From Agromyces subbeticus DSM 16689 (GTDB lineage Bacteria; Actinomycetota; Actinomycetes; Actinomycetales; Microbacteriaceae), in assembly GCF_000421565.1 (NCBI RefSeq), contig NZ_ATXG01000009.1, positions 1 to 64,000 of the forward strand: a DNA stretch of 64,000 nucleotides, written 5' to 3'. Position 1 is the first letter of the stretch, and the number at the start of each line of letters is the position of its first letter. Below the pieces are notes generated by a model, which saw nothing but the letters and a program-made list of their open reading frames with translations, made no database searches and was not told the origin of the DNA. Of this stretch, positions 38,302-47,096 are shown piece after piece. The translations under genes and the position numbers were made by a program.

Positions 38302-40524
38302 TCAGCACATCGCGAGCTGCTCGACCGCCCGTCCGAGAGTGGGAACGCCGCCGAGGAGCGTCACTCCGGCAACCTGGTGTTCGAGCAACCCGAGCAGGGT
38401 TGGTGCCGGCACGCATTCGGGGCGGGCGAGATATAGAGGGGCACCCGCCGCGCTTGCGAGCGGCCCGCCAGCGAGGGCGTCCGCAAAGCCGAGACCGGTG
38501 GCCATATAGGCGGTGTCGCTCGCACCGAACACCTCGCTCGCGATCGATGCTGCGGTCTCGTACCGATCACGGCCCGCAAGGCGGGTGACATGGCCGTATC
38601 CGAGGGCCGCGGTGAGTCCCTCCTCGATCTCGGAGCCCACGACTGCGTCGCCGCCGACGATGTACACGTCGGTCACGCCGAGGTCGTCGAGCAGGGCGGT
38701 GGTGCCTTGATCGATCGCCGCCGAGCCGTTCACGAGCACCACCGGGGCAGCGAGAAGCCCAGCAGCGGGTCCCGCAGCCAGCGCATCGGGGTAGTCAGCT
38801 CCGGTGGCGATGACCGCGTATCTGCTCGTGCTGTCGTCGAAGGCGTCCCGGATGATCAGCTCGGCCGTTGCGTACCTCGATGCACCGCCGAGCCGCTCAA
38901 TTGAGACCGATGCCCCGACAACCGCACGTAGGTCGTCGATGACGTCGTCGGATACGACGGAGGTGCCGCCGACGATGACGACCCGTTCGGGCTCGAGACG
39001 CCGGATCTCGTCGAGGACTGCCGCTGGCACAGCGTCCTTTCTCGTCATCAGAAGAACCCCGCCGTTGCGTGCGGCGGCCGGCCCCGCGGCCAGCGCATCG
39101 GGAAAGTTCATTCCGTCGGCCAAATACACGACGGGTGCATGCTGCCCGTTCGGTATGAGCGTCTTCGAGACGGAGACGGCAGTCTCGAACCGGTCGGCGC
39201 CTGCGATTCGGCTGATATCGAAGTACCTCGGCTCGAGGATGATCTCGCCGAGATCAATCCGCTCACCCGCCTTGACGACGACATCCGTCCGTTCATAGAA
39301 GTACCGGGCGCCTGCGTAGTACTCGGATCCCACTCCCGAATATGGATCCGCGGCGAACTGCACCGCATAGGTGCCCTCCCGCAACGGAGGCGAGCTGTAG
39401 GTTCCGTCATACGGACTGTTGCCGGCGTCGTGGGCCATGGAGTAGGTCCCGCTGTCCTCGTCCAACAACCACCACGACACACTGACGGAGTCGAGTGGCT
39501 GAGGCGGTCTCGTGGCATCGGCTTGATAGCGGACTTCGGCGTGGGCAAACGCCCACTCGTCCACTTCGGCGTCGACGCCACTCACGTGCTCCCCTCCGGC
39601 GATGGTGATGATCTCTGCACCCGAAATGAACTCTGCGTCATTCCAGTACTCAGGGAAGGCGCCCCCGAACGGAACGAACCTGAGCTTCACATCACCCTCG
39701 AGATTCGGAACCGTGTAGCTCCCATCCTCCTCGATCCAGACGCTCCAGCCAGTCCATCCCCACCCGAATTGGGATAGACGGTGAATCTCGACCTGCCCGT
39801 GCGCTGGGACGACGTCTCCGCGGGACCGCATGGTGACACGGCCGGAGATCGAGCCCAACGGCGTCAAATCGACGTCGAGGACGTTCGCACCTTCCGCGAG
39901 TTCGACCGACGGTTGGATGACGGTCTTCCAACCCGTTCCGCCCGTGAACGTCACCTTGCGCGCCCCTGGCGGTGTCGCCGCCGTCATATAGGAGCCGTCC
40001 GCGGCAGTCACGACCTTCGGAAGGGGGTTGAGGAACTGATCGAACTGAGACGGCAGTGCGACTTCGACCGCAACGCCCGCAAGCGAGCCGCCCCGTCCCG
40101 TGACGCGGCCGCTGAGTGTCGCCCCCTGTCCGAGCCGGACGTCGAGCCGAGTGGAAACTGCAGGCTCGACCAATGCCAGTTCACGGTCGGACGCAGAGTA
40201 CGTATCGCCCCACCACTCGCTCAGCAGCCCGGATGGGCCCGTGTAGCGAAAGCTCACCGGATAGCTGCCCGCGGGGATGGGCAACTCGAACTGCCCCGTT
40301 CCCGGCTCGGCAATGGTCGATGCGACGATGTTGTTCCAGCGGGGGTCATGGACACTGATCTCGACGCGATCCTGCGGACCGAGCAGGGAACCGTCTGGGC
40401 CGGTGATCGTACCCACGAACGCACTGGCGGAGTCGACGGCCGCGGCGGGTGTCGCGATGCCGACGACCGACAGGACCACCGCGAAGAGGCTGGCGAGAAC
40501 GTGCGCAGGGCGTGGGGAGTGCAC
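38302..40524 (-). CDS. secreted protein with three cell-wall-binding repeats (CWB2) and carboxypeptidase-regulatory-like domains
   Basis: A 740-residue exported protein. The signal peptide ends ATPAAAVDS. Beta-sandwich repeats follow (FVGTITGPDGSLLG, LSGRVTGRGGSLAG, ISGRVTMRSRGDV), then three CWB2 repeats in about the last 300 residues (ISRIAGADRFETAVSVS, IERLGGASRYATAELII, VTRLAGRDRYETAASIA). CWB2 anchors surface proteins to wall polymers. Third codon positions carry more A and T than in neighbouring genes, suggesting an accessory or transferred gene. GTG start with GAGG upstream. Partner or ligand unknown. Confidence 0.88.
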   Translation of the reverse strand: MHSPRPAHVLASLFAVVLSVVGIATPAAAVDSASAFVGTITGPDGSLLGPQDRVEISVHDPRWNNIVASTIAEPGTGQFELPIPAGSYPVSFRYTGPSGLLSEWWGDTYSASDRELALVEPAVSTRLDVRLGQGATLSGRVTGRGGSLAGVAVEVALPSQFDQFLNPLPKVVTAADGSYMTAATPPGARKVTFTGGTGWKTVIQPSVELAEGANVLDVDLTPLGSISGRVTMRSRGDVVPAHGQVEIHRLSQFGWGWTGWSVWIEEDGSYTVPNLEGDVKLRFVPFGGAFPEYWNDAEFISGAEIITIAGGEHVSGVDAEVDEWAFAHAEVRYQADATRPPQPLDSVSVSWWLLDEDSGTYSMAHDAGNSPYDGTYSSPPLREGTYAVQFAADPYSGVGSEYYAGARYFYERTDVVVKAGERIDLGEIILEPRYFDISRIAGADRFETAVSVSKTLIPNGQHAPVVYLADGMNFPDALAAGPAAARNGGVLLMTRKDAVPAAVLDEIRRLEPERVVIVGGTSVVSDDVIDDLRAVVGASVSIERLGGASRYATAELIIRDAFDDSTSRYAVIATGADYPDALAAGPAAGLLAAPVVLVNGSAAIDQGTTALLDDLGVTDVYIVGGDAVVGSEIEEGLTAALGYGHVTRLAGRDRYETAASIASEVFGASDTAYMATGLGFADALAGGPLASAAGAPLYLARPECVPAPTLLGLLEHQVAGVTLLGGVPTLGRAVEQLAMC

Positions 40525-40690
40525 GGGGGCCTCACAGAGGGTCAACAGGTTCGGGCCAGCAAAAGCTAGCACGACCGCATACGCAGGAGACCCGCGTCAG
40601 GCCCGGGTACAGGTCACGAACCGGTATCGGATTCCGTTGGCCGGCATGTGCCCATGGCGCGACCATGCCGCCGAGGGGCGCGTTGGACTG

Positions 40691-41296
40691 TCAGGGGCGC
40701 TCGTAGCGGCGGAAGCGGTAACCGACGCCCGTGCGGGAGACGTGGGCCGCGGGGCCGTCGGTCTCGACGAGCCGCCAGCTCATGTCGATCGAGGGGGCGT
40801 AGGCATCGCCCGGGATGTCGAGGTCGAGCTCGGTGACCTCGAGCCGATCGGCCCGGTCGATGAGCCGGGCGAAGAGCTCGCCGCCGCCGATCGCCCAGAT
40901 CCACTCGGGGTCGGATGCCGCGGCCAGCGCCAGCCCGTCGTCGATCGAGCCGGCGCGCGTCGCGCCCTCGGCCGCCCACTCCTCATTACGGGTGACGACG
41001 ATGTTCGCGCGGCCCGGCAGCGGGCGGAATCGCTCGGGCAGCGAGTCCCAGGTCTTGCGTCCCATCACGACGGGGCTGCCGAGCGTGATCTCTTTGAAGT
41101 GGGCCAGGTCTTCGGGCACGTGCCACGGCATTACGCCGCCGGCCCCGATCACGCCGCGGTACGCCTCGGCCCAGATCAGGCCGAGCTTCGGCTGGGCCTG
41201 CGCCGCGGGGCCCGAAGCCGCCGAGGCATCCGAAGCGGCCGAGGCCTTCGAGGCTCCAGCGGCATCCGGGAGCCTCGAGGCATCCGTTTCGCTCAT
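40691..41296 (-). CDS. folA: dihydrofolate reductase with Ala/Ser-rich N-terminal extension
   Basis: NADPH-dependent reduction of dihydrofolate. The DHFR fold begins at about residue 37 ([50 protein letters not shown]) and is complete to residue 201. The first 35 residues are a low-complexity Ala/Ser/Asp extension not needed for the fold. ATG overlaps the thyA stop (ATGA), coupling it to the enzyme that makes its substrate. Confidence 0.94.
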   Translation of the reverse strand: MSETDASRLPDAAGASKASAASDASAASGPAAQAQPKLGLIWAEAYRGVIGAGGVMPWHVPEDLAHFKEITLGSPVVMGRKTWDSLPERFRPLPGRANIVVTRNEEWAAEGATRAGSIDDGLALAAASDPEWIWAIGGGELFARLIDRADRLEVTELDLDIPGDAYAPSIDMSWRLVETDGPAAHVSRTGVGYRFRRYERP

Positions 41297-42102
41297 ACGG
41301 CGACGGCCGCGCGGATCGGAGGGTGGTGCTGGTAGCCCTCAACGACGAAGTCGCCGTACTCGTAGTCGAAGACCGAGTCGGGCGTGCGCGCGAGGCGCAG
41401 GGTCGGCGGCGCGAACGGCTCGCGCGAGAGCTGCTCGGTCACCTGCTCGACGTGGTTGTCGTAGATGTGGCAGTCGCCGCCGGTCCAGACGAAGTCGCCG
41501 ACCTCGAGCCCGGTCTGCGCCGCGATCATGTGGGTGAGCAGCGCGTACGAGGCGATGTTGAACGGCACGCCGAGGAAGAGGTCGGCGCTGCGCTGGTAGA
41601 GCTGGCACGAGAGCTTGCCATCGGCCACGTAGAACTGGAAGAGCGCGTGGCACGGCGCGAGCGCCATCGAGGGGATGTCGGCGGGATTCCACGCCGAGAC
41701 GATGAGCCGCCGCGAGTCGGGGTTGGTGCGGATCTGCTCGATGACGTCGGAGATCTGGTCGATCTGCTCGCCCGAGGGCGTCGGCCACGAGCGCCACTGC
41801 ACCCCGTAGACGGGACCGAGCTCGCCCGAGGCATCCGCCCATTCGTCCCAGATGGTCACGCCGTGCTCGCGCAGCCAGCCGACGTTCGACGAGCCCTGCA
41901 GGAACCACAGCAGCTCGTAGGCGATCGACTTGAAGTGCACGCGCTTCGTCGTGACGAGCGGGAAACCCTCGGAGAGGTCGAACCGCAACTGACGACCGAA
42001 CACGCTGCGCGTGCCGGTGCCCGTGCGATCGGTCTTGACGGTGCCGTTTTCGAGCACGTCGCGCAGCAGGTCTTCGTACGGAGTTGAGATCGTCTCGGCC
42101 AT
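41293..42102 (-). CDS. thyA: thymidylate synthase
   Basis: A 269-residue ThyA converting dUMP to dTMP with methylene-THF. Nucleophile C151 in [12 protein letters not shown], with [27 protein letters not shown] and [18 protein letters not shown]. The ATG at 42102 has TAGCCT 7 nt upstream, favouring this leaderless start over one 69 nt further out. Operon with folA. Confidence 0.97.
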   Translation of the reverse strand: MAETISTPYEDLLRDVLENGTVKTDRTGTGTRSVFGRQLRFDLSEGFPLVTTKRVHFKSIAYELLWFLQGSSNVGWLREHGVTIWDEWADASGELGPVYGVQWRSWPTPSGEQIDQISDVIEQIRTNPDSRRLIVSAWNPADIPSMALAPCHALFQFYVADGKLSCQLYQRSADLFLGVPFNIASYALLTHMIAAQTGLEVGDFVWTGGDCHIYDNHVEQVTEQLSREPFAPPTLRLARTPDSVFDYEYGDFVVEGYQHHPPIRAAVAV

Positions 42103-42221
42103 CCCCACAAGGCTAACCCGCACCGGCGACACTTCGGCGAAGGCGAGCGGATGCCGCGGCAGCCGCGTCATCGTCGGTCACACTCCGCACGGGCCGTCGC
42201 GGCCTGCGTACGCTCGACCGC

Positions 42222-42662
42222 ATGGACTGGCTCCCCGCTCTCGCGACCGGCGCAGCCCTTCTCATCGCGACCACGGTGATCGGGCTCGTGTGGCGATCGA
42301 GGCAGGGCGTCGCGAAGCAGGGCTCCGGCGATGTCGTGCGACCCGACGACCTCGGCATCGCCGCGTTCGGCGAGCGAGCCACCCTCGTGCAGTTCACGAC
42401 CGAGTTCTGCGCCCGCTGCCCGGCGACCGGTCGCCTGCTCGCGCAGCTCGCGCACGAACACGACGGTGCGAGCCACGTCGAGGTCGATCTCACGCATCGG
42501 CCCGATCTCGCCGGCCGGTTCCGGGTGACCGAGACGCCGACCACCCTCTTGCTCGATGGCGATGGTGCGATCCGCGCCCGCATCGCCGGCCTCCCCCGCG
42601 CCGCAGCCGTGCGCGAACGTCTCGACGACCTCTTGAGGAGTCCCAGTGCCATCTCATCGTGA
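42222..42662 (+). CDS. membrane-anchored thioredoxin-like protein
   Basis: A 146-residue protein with an N-terminal membrane segment (about 4-24) and a thioredoxin fold whose active site reads FTTEFCARCPATGRL (CxxC = CARC rather than CGPC). VTETPTTLLLDGDG holds the cis-proline. TACGCT-N7-ATG indicates a leaderless start. Its last codons overlap the DUF4395 gene, so the two are coupled. Confidence 0.87.
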   Translation: MDWLPALATGAALLIATTVIGLVWRSRQGVAKQGSGDVVRPDDLGIAAFGERATLVQFTTEFCARCPATGRLLAQLAHEHDGASHVEVDLTHRPDLAGRFRVTETPTTLLLDGDGAIRARIAGLPRAAAVRERLDDLLRSPSAISS

Positions 42663-43158
42663 TCCGTCAGCAGCGGCATCCGTCATCGCACCGGCAGCCG
42701 CACCGGCCGGCGCCCCTGCCGGCATCGACCCGCGAGGCCCACGCTTCGGCGCGGCGATCACCGCGACCCTGCTCCTCGCCACGGTGGTGCTCGCCGTCGC
42801 CGGCGCAGACGCCGTCGCATTCTGGCTGCTCGTCGCCCTCACCGTGCTGTTCGCGTGGGGCGCCTTCGCCGGAGTTCGGCGCCACCCGTACGGGCTCATC
42901 TTCGCGCGACTCGTGCGGCCTCGGCTCGCGCCGCCCGTCGCGCTCGAAGACCCGCGCCCGCCGACCTTCGCGCAGGGCATCGGCTTCGCCGTGACGTTCG
43001 CGGGCGTCATCCTCTCGCTGCTCGGTGTGGAGTACGCCGCGCCGATCGCCGCGGCGATCGCGTTCATCGCGGCATTCCTGAACGCGGCCTTCGACTTCTG
43101 CCTCGGCTGCCAGATCTACCTGCTCCTCGCTCGCGCCCGGATCATCCCGGGAACCTGA
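42646..43158 (+). CDS. DUF4395 membrane protein
   Basis: A 170-residue protein with four membrane segments and the family end FDFCLGCQIYLLLARAR, in which a C-x2-C pair lies at the membrane face. GTG start overlapping the thioredoxin gene by 17 nt, with GAGGAG upstream. Pairing with a thioredoxin suggests electron relay or thiol handling across the membrane, but no function is established. Confidence 0.85.
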   Translation: MPSHRDPSAAASVIAPAAAPAGAPAGIDPRGPRFGAAITATLLLATVVLAVAGADAVAFWLLVALTVLFAWGAFAGVRRHPYGLIFARLVRPRLAPPVALEDPRPPTFAQGIGFAVTFAGVILSLLGVEYAAPIAAAIAFIAAFLNAAFDFCLGCQIYLLLARARIIPGT

Positions 43159-43212
43159 CCGTCGGCGCCGCTCGCCGATAGGCTGGGATCCCGGTTCGAC
43201 GAGGAGGATCAC

Positions 43213-43638
43213 ATGGCAGTCACGAGTGAAGCGACCACCGTCTGGAAGGGCACGCTGTTCGAGGGTTCGGGCGATGTCGCCCTCGACTCATCGGGGCTCG
43301 CCAGCTTCCCGGTGAACTGGAAGGCGCGCTCCGAGGGCGTGGCCGCCACGACCAACCCCGAAGAACTGCTCGCGGCCGCGCACTCCTCGTGCTTCTCGAT
43401 GGCGCTCTCGCTCGGGCTCGCCCAGTCGGGCACCCCGGCAGAGAGCATCCAGACCACCGCCGCCGTCACCTTCGAGGCCGGCAAGGGCGTGCTCGGCAGC
43501 CACCTCCTCGTGAGCGCACGCGTGCCGGGCCTCACCGAAGAGCAATTCGAGGCGCTCGCCGAAGACGCGAAGAAGAACTGCCCGATCTCGCAGGCACTCG
43601 CGGGGGTTCCGATCACGATCGAAGCCGAGCTCGCCTGA
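43213..43638 (+). CDS. OsmC family peroxiredoxin
   Basis: A 141-residue thiol peroxidase for organic hydroperoxides. Catalytic cysteines are in HSSCFSMALSLGL (peroxidatic) and KKNCPISQAL (resolving). GAGGAGG precedes the ATG and TAGGCT at 43179-43184 is a likely -10 box. Followed three bases later by the SDR gene. Confidence 0.93.
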   Translation: MAVTSEATTVWKGTLFEGSGDVALDSSGLASFPVNWKARSEGVAATTNPEELLAAAHSSCFSMALSLGLAQSGTPAESIQTTAAVTFEAGKGVLGSHLLVSARVPGLTEEQFEALAEDAKKNCPISQALAGVPITIEAELA

Positions 43639-43641
43639 TCC

Positions 43642-44544
43642 ATGCGCGTTCTCGTCGCCGGCGCCTCCGGATTCATCGGCACCGCGCTCGTCGGCGCGCT
43701 GACCGCCGAGGGCCACGAGGTCGTGCGTCTCGTGCGACGTCGCGCCCATGAGGCCGATGAGGCCGCGTGGTCGCCGGCGGCCGGCATCATCGATTTCACC
43801 GTGATGGATCGTGTCGACGCGGTCGTGAACCTCTCGGGCGCGTCACTGGCACGACTGCCATGGACGAGGTCGTACCGAGGAGAGATCCTCGACTCGCGCA
43901 TCACGGCGACGCGCACGCTCGCCGATGCCATGCGCAAGGCGAGGCGGGCGCCCGCGGTCTTCCTCAATGCCTCGGCGGTCGGCTACTACGGCGACCGCCC
44001 CGGCGAGCTCCTCACCGAATACTCGAGCCCCGGAACGGGGTTCCTCGCCGAGGTCGTCGGCCGCTGGGAGGCCGCGGCGCAGCTCGCGCCCGAAGAGACC
44101 CGAACGGTCACCTTCCGCACGGGCGTCGTCGTCGGGCACGGCGGCGCGCTGAAACGCGTCGGCACGCTCACGAGGCTCGGCGTCTCGGCGCGATTCGGCA
44201 CCGGCGGCCAGCATTGGCCGTGGGTCGCGCTCGACGACGAGGTCGGCGCGCTCGTGCACCTGCTGCACTCGTCGCTGTCGGGCCCGGTGAACGTGGTCGG
44301 ACCGACGCCGGCCACGGCCGACCGGGTCCTGCGGGCCATGGCGGAGCGGATGCATCGGCCCTACGCCTTCGGTGTCCCCGAGCGCGTGCTCGAACTCGCC
44401 CTGGGGCGTGCAGCTGATGAGCTGCTGCTCGCGAGCCAGAAGGTGCGACCGCAGCGGCTCATCGACGACGGCTACCGCTTTCAGCACGCCACGGTGGAGT
44501 CGGCGCTCGACGCCATGCTCAGCGCCCCGCCCTCGGCGGCCTGA
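43642..44544 (+). CDS. TIGR01777-type NAD(P)-dependent epimerase (SDR39U1/YfcH)
   Basis: A 300-residue extended SDR with VAGASGFIGTALVGAL (nucleotide binding), LSGASL, NASAVGYYGDR with the active-site Tyr, and a C-terminal DUF1731-like domain. Physiological substrate unknown. The downstream region to 44627 is a convergent gap with no other gene. Confidence 0.9.
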   Translation: MRVLVAGASGFIGTALVGALTAEGHEVVRLVRRRAHEADEAAWSPAAGIIDFTVMDRVDAVVNLSGASLARLPWTRSYRGEILDSRITATRTLADAMRKARRAPAVFLNASAVGYYGDRPGELLTEYSSPGTGFLAEVVGRWEAAAQLAPEETRTVTFRTGVVVGHGGALKRVGTLTRLGVSARFGTGGQHWPWVALDDEVGALVHLLHSSLSGPVNVVGPTPATADRVLRAMAERMHRPYAFGVPERVLELALGRAADELLLASQKVRPQRLIDDGYRFQHATVESALDAMLSAPPSAA

Positions 44545-44627
44545 GTACCCTGCCGACGGCGTGCCAGGCCGCGCCCGCGCCACGCGCGCACCCTGCCGCG
44601 CCGCGTCGCCGGCGGGCGGATACCGCG

Positions 44628-45068
44628 TCAGCGCTCGGCGCGCTCCAATTCGATCGCTCGCCGCACAGCCTGCCGTGCGCTGCGGCGATCGCCGGCCGCG
44701 TCGTACGCGAGCCCGAGTCGCAACGCCGCGCGCCACGACTCGGCCTCGGCCTCGGCGGCCGAGATGAACCCGTCGAGTTCGGCCTTGGCCGCACCCCGCT
44801 CGGGCCGCCCGCTCGGCAACAGGGGCAGCTCGAGGTCGAGACCGCCCTCGGCGTCGAGCCGCTTGACGAGTTCGTGGGAACGCACGCCGAACGACAGCTC
44901 TCGCCAGAGCGCCCAGACGGCGATGATCGGCAGCACGACGAGCGCGACGCCCATGGCGATCGCCACGGGCTCGCCCGTGGCCATGAACTGCACCGCACGC
45001 CAGCCGACGAGCGCGATGTAGAGCACGAGCAGCGCGGCCATGATGAGCGCGCCGATCTTCGTGGTCAT
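44628..45068 (-). CDS. small membrane protein with TPR-like C-terminus
   Basis: A 146-residue protein with two membrane segments (about 7-29 and 37-56) and a cytoplasmic helical tail (LDGFISAAEAEAESWRAALRLGLAYDAAGDRRSARQAVRRAIELER) resembling a single tetratricopeptide. ATG overlaps the dapB stop (ATGA). Conserved beside dapB in related genomes to my knowledge; role unknown. Confidence 0.75.
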   Translation of the reverse strand: MTTKIGALIMAALLVLYIALVGWRAVQFMATGEPVAIAMGVALVVLPIIAVWALWRELSFGVRSHELVKRLDAEGGLDLELPLLPSGRPERGAAKAELDGFISAAEAEAESWRAALRLGLAYDAAGDRRSARQAVRRAIELERAER

Positions 45069-45817
45069 CGAGTCGCGCCGGGCAGCCCGAGGTCGAGCAG
45101 CTTGTCGAGCCCGACGGTCACCCCGGTTGCCGCAGGCGCACTGCGCAGGGCGAGCAGGATGCCGGTCTCGTAGGAACGCGACGACAGCGTGGAGTGGGTG
45201 ATCGTGAGCGTCTCGCCGTCGCCGCCGAAGACGACGCGCTGCTCGGCCGCAACGCCCGAGATGCGCAGGCTGTGCACGGGCACGCCGCTGACCAACTGGC
45301 CGCGCGCGCGCTGATCGGCGTGCGGCGCCGCGACCGGCCCGTCGCCGGTGCGGGCGTCGCCGATCAGTTCGGCGGTGCGCACCGCCGTGCCCGACGGCGA
45401 GTCGACCTTGCCCGCGTGGTGCGCCTCGACGATCTCGATCGAGTCGAAGAACGGGGCGGCGAGGGCGGCGAAGGCCGTGCCGAGCACGCTGCCGATCGAG
45501 AAGTTCGGGACGAAGAGCACGGCGCCGGCATCGGCGTGCCCCCGCACGAAGGCGGAGATCTCGGAGATGCGGTCGCTCGACCAGCCGGAGGTGCCGACGA
45601 CGATCGGGATTCCGGCACCGGCGGCGAACTCCACGATCTCGGCGCTCACGCCGGGGTGGGTGACATCGAGGGCGACGTCGGCGCCGAGCATGAGATCGAG
45701 GCTCGATCGCGAGTCGAGTGCCGCATGGAGTTCGAGATCGTCGGACTCCTCGATCAGCCGAACCGCCAGTTGCCCCATCTTGCCCGTGGCTCCGGCCACG
45801 GCGACCCGTATCGTCAC
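45065..45817 (-). CDS. dapB: 4-hydroxy-tetrahydrodipicolinate reductase
   Basis: A 250-residue NAD(P)H reductase, second step of the DAP branch. VAVAGATGKMGQLAVRLI (dinucleotide loop), GTSGWSSDRI, NFSIGSVLG and EAHHAGKVDSPSGTA (catalytic His and Lys) are present. GTG start with TAGGGT 6 nt upstream, so probably leaderless. Confidence 0.96.
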   Translation of the reverse strand: MTIRVAVAGATGKMGQLAVRLIEESDDLELHAALDSRSSLDLMLGADVALDVTHPGVSAEIVEFAAGAGIPIVVGTSGWSSDRISEISAFVRGHADAGAVLFVPNFSIGSVLGTAFAALAAPFFDSIEIVEAHHAGKVDSPSGTAVRTAELIGDARTGDGPVAAPHADQRARGQLVSGVPVHSLRISGVAAEQRVVFGGDGETLTITHSTLSSRSYETGILLALRSAPAATGVTVGLDKLLDLGLPGATR

Positions 45818-45912
45818 GGCTTCACCCTAGCAAGCGCGCAGGGGCGCGGCGGATGCCTCGTGCTGCCTCCCGCCCGTGCCCAGGCCCGGCACGCCCGTCA
45901 TAGTGTGGAGGC

Positions 45913-46395
45913 ATGCTGCGCTTCCGAGACGCCTCCGTGACCGATGCCGATGCGCACGCGCTGCTCGGCGAGTACTTCGCGGAGCGCGCCCTCGGGTTTC
46001 CCGTCTCGCAGGGCGAGTACCGGCCGGCGTGGCCCGATGCCCGCCAGTTCACTCCCCCGGCCGGCGTGTTCATCGTCGCCGTCGACGAGGCGGGTGAGTC
46101 GGTCGGATGCGGCGGGGTTCGGCGCATCCCGTCGCATCCGGGAACCTCGGCGCAGCGCTACGAGCTGAAGCACCTCTGGCTTGCGCCCTCGGCACGCGGT
46201 GCCGGCGAAGGCAGGCGCCTGCTTCAGGAACTCGAGCGGCGCGCCGAAGGCTTCGGCGCGAGCGAGATCGTGCTCGACACGAATGCGAGCCTCGAGGCCG
46301 CCGGCCGGCTTTACCGATCGAGCGGCTACGTCGAGATCGAACCGTACAACGAGAACCCGAACGCGACGCACTGGTTCGGCCGGCGTCTCGGCTGA
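45913..46395 (+). CDS. GNAT family N-acetyltransferase
   Basis: A 160-residue acetyltransferase with LKHLWLAPSARGAGEGRRLLQELERRAEGFGA (acetyl-CoA loop) and LYRSSGYVEIEPYNENPNATHWF. TAGTGT stands 6 nt before the ATG. Substrate unknown. Divergent from dapB, convergent with the phosphatase gene. Confidence 0.87.
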   Translation: MLRFRDASVTDADAHALLGEYFAERALGFPVSQGEYRPAWPDARQFTPPAGVFIVAVDEAGESVGCGGVRRIPSHPGTSAQRYELKHLWLAPSARGAGEGRRLLQELERRAEGFGASEIVLDTNASLEAAGRLYRSSGYVEIEPYNENPNATHWFGRRLG

Positions 46396-46456
46396 AGCCG
46401 CGATCGGCAACGGTCCACTGGGCTCGTCGACGGCCGCCTCGACGCGCGGACTCGCG

Positions 46457-47059
46457 TCAGAGCGCGTAGGGCTCGGGCAGGCCCGTGCGCAGCTCGGGCG
46501 GCAGGTGGGCGATGTCGTTGTGGGCGACGAGGCTCCACGGCCGGCCGGGCTTCTGCGTGAGCACGGTGAGGGCGCAGTTCGCCTGATTCAGCGACACCCA
46601 GCGCCACTCGGGCGCGCCGAGCACCTCGCGCACGAACCACGCGATCACGAAGTTGTGGGTGATGAGCAGGTCGTGCCGGTCTTCGCGGTGCGAGCGCAGG
46701 AACTCGGCTGCCGCGTCGGCCATCTGCGCACTGCCGGCCTCGATCTCGGCCTCGGTCACCGACCCGAAGAAGGGGTCGTACGCCTTCGGAGTCTCTGGCG
46801 CGGGCCCGGAGGGGATGCAGTCGAAGAGCAGCGCAGAGGGCTCGGGATGCAGCGCCGGCATCTTGGCCGCGATGATCTCGGCCGTCTCGGTCGCGCGTTG
46901 CAGTGGCGAATGCCAGGCGTGGTCGAACGGCACTCCACCGAGTCGTTCGGCGAGAAGCTCGGCCTGACGCCGACCGCGCGGTGACAGGGGTCCATCGGGC
47001 AGGCCGTGCTCGGCATCGAGCTGCTCGCCGTGCCGGACGAGGTAGAGATGGTGTGCCAC
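46457..47059 (-). CDS. histidine phosphatase family protein
   Basis: A 200-residue phosphoglycerate-mutase-like phosphatase: YLVRHGEQLDAEHGLPDGPLSPRGRRQAELLAERL with nucleophile His, SPLQRATETA, and LLITHNFVIAW with the second His. GTG start with AGAGGA upstream. Substrate unknown. 37 bp after the M16 peptidase. Confidence 0.9.
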   Translation of the reverse strand: MAHHLYLVRHGEQLDAEHGLPDGPLSPRGRRQAELLAERLGGVPFDHAWHSPLQRATETAEIIAAKMPALHPEPSALLFDCIPSGPAPETPKAYDPFFGSVTEAEIEAGSAQMADAAAEFLRSHREDRHDLLITHNFVIAWFVREVLGAPEWRWVSLNQANCALTVLTQKPGRPWSLVAHNDIAHLPPELRTGLPEPYAL

Positions 47060-47096
47060 TGGTATCGGATCCTCTGGTGCAGGGCGGGTGCCGCGA

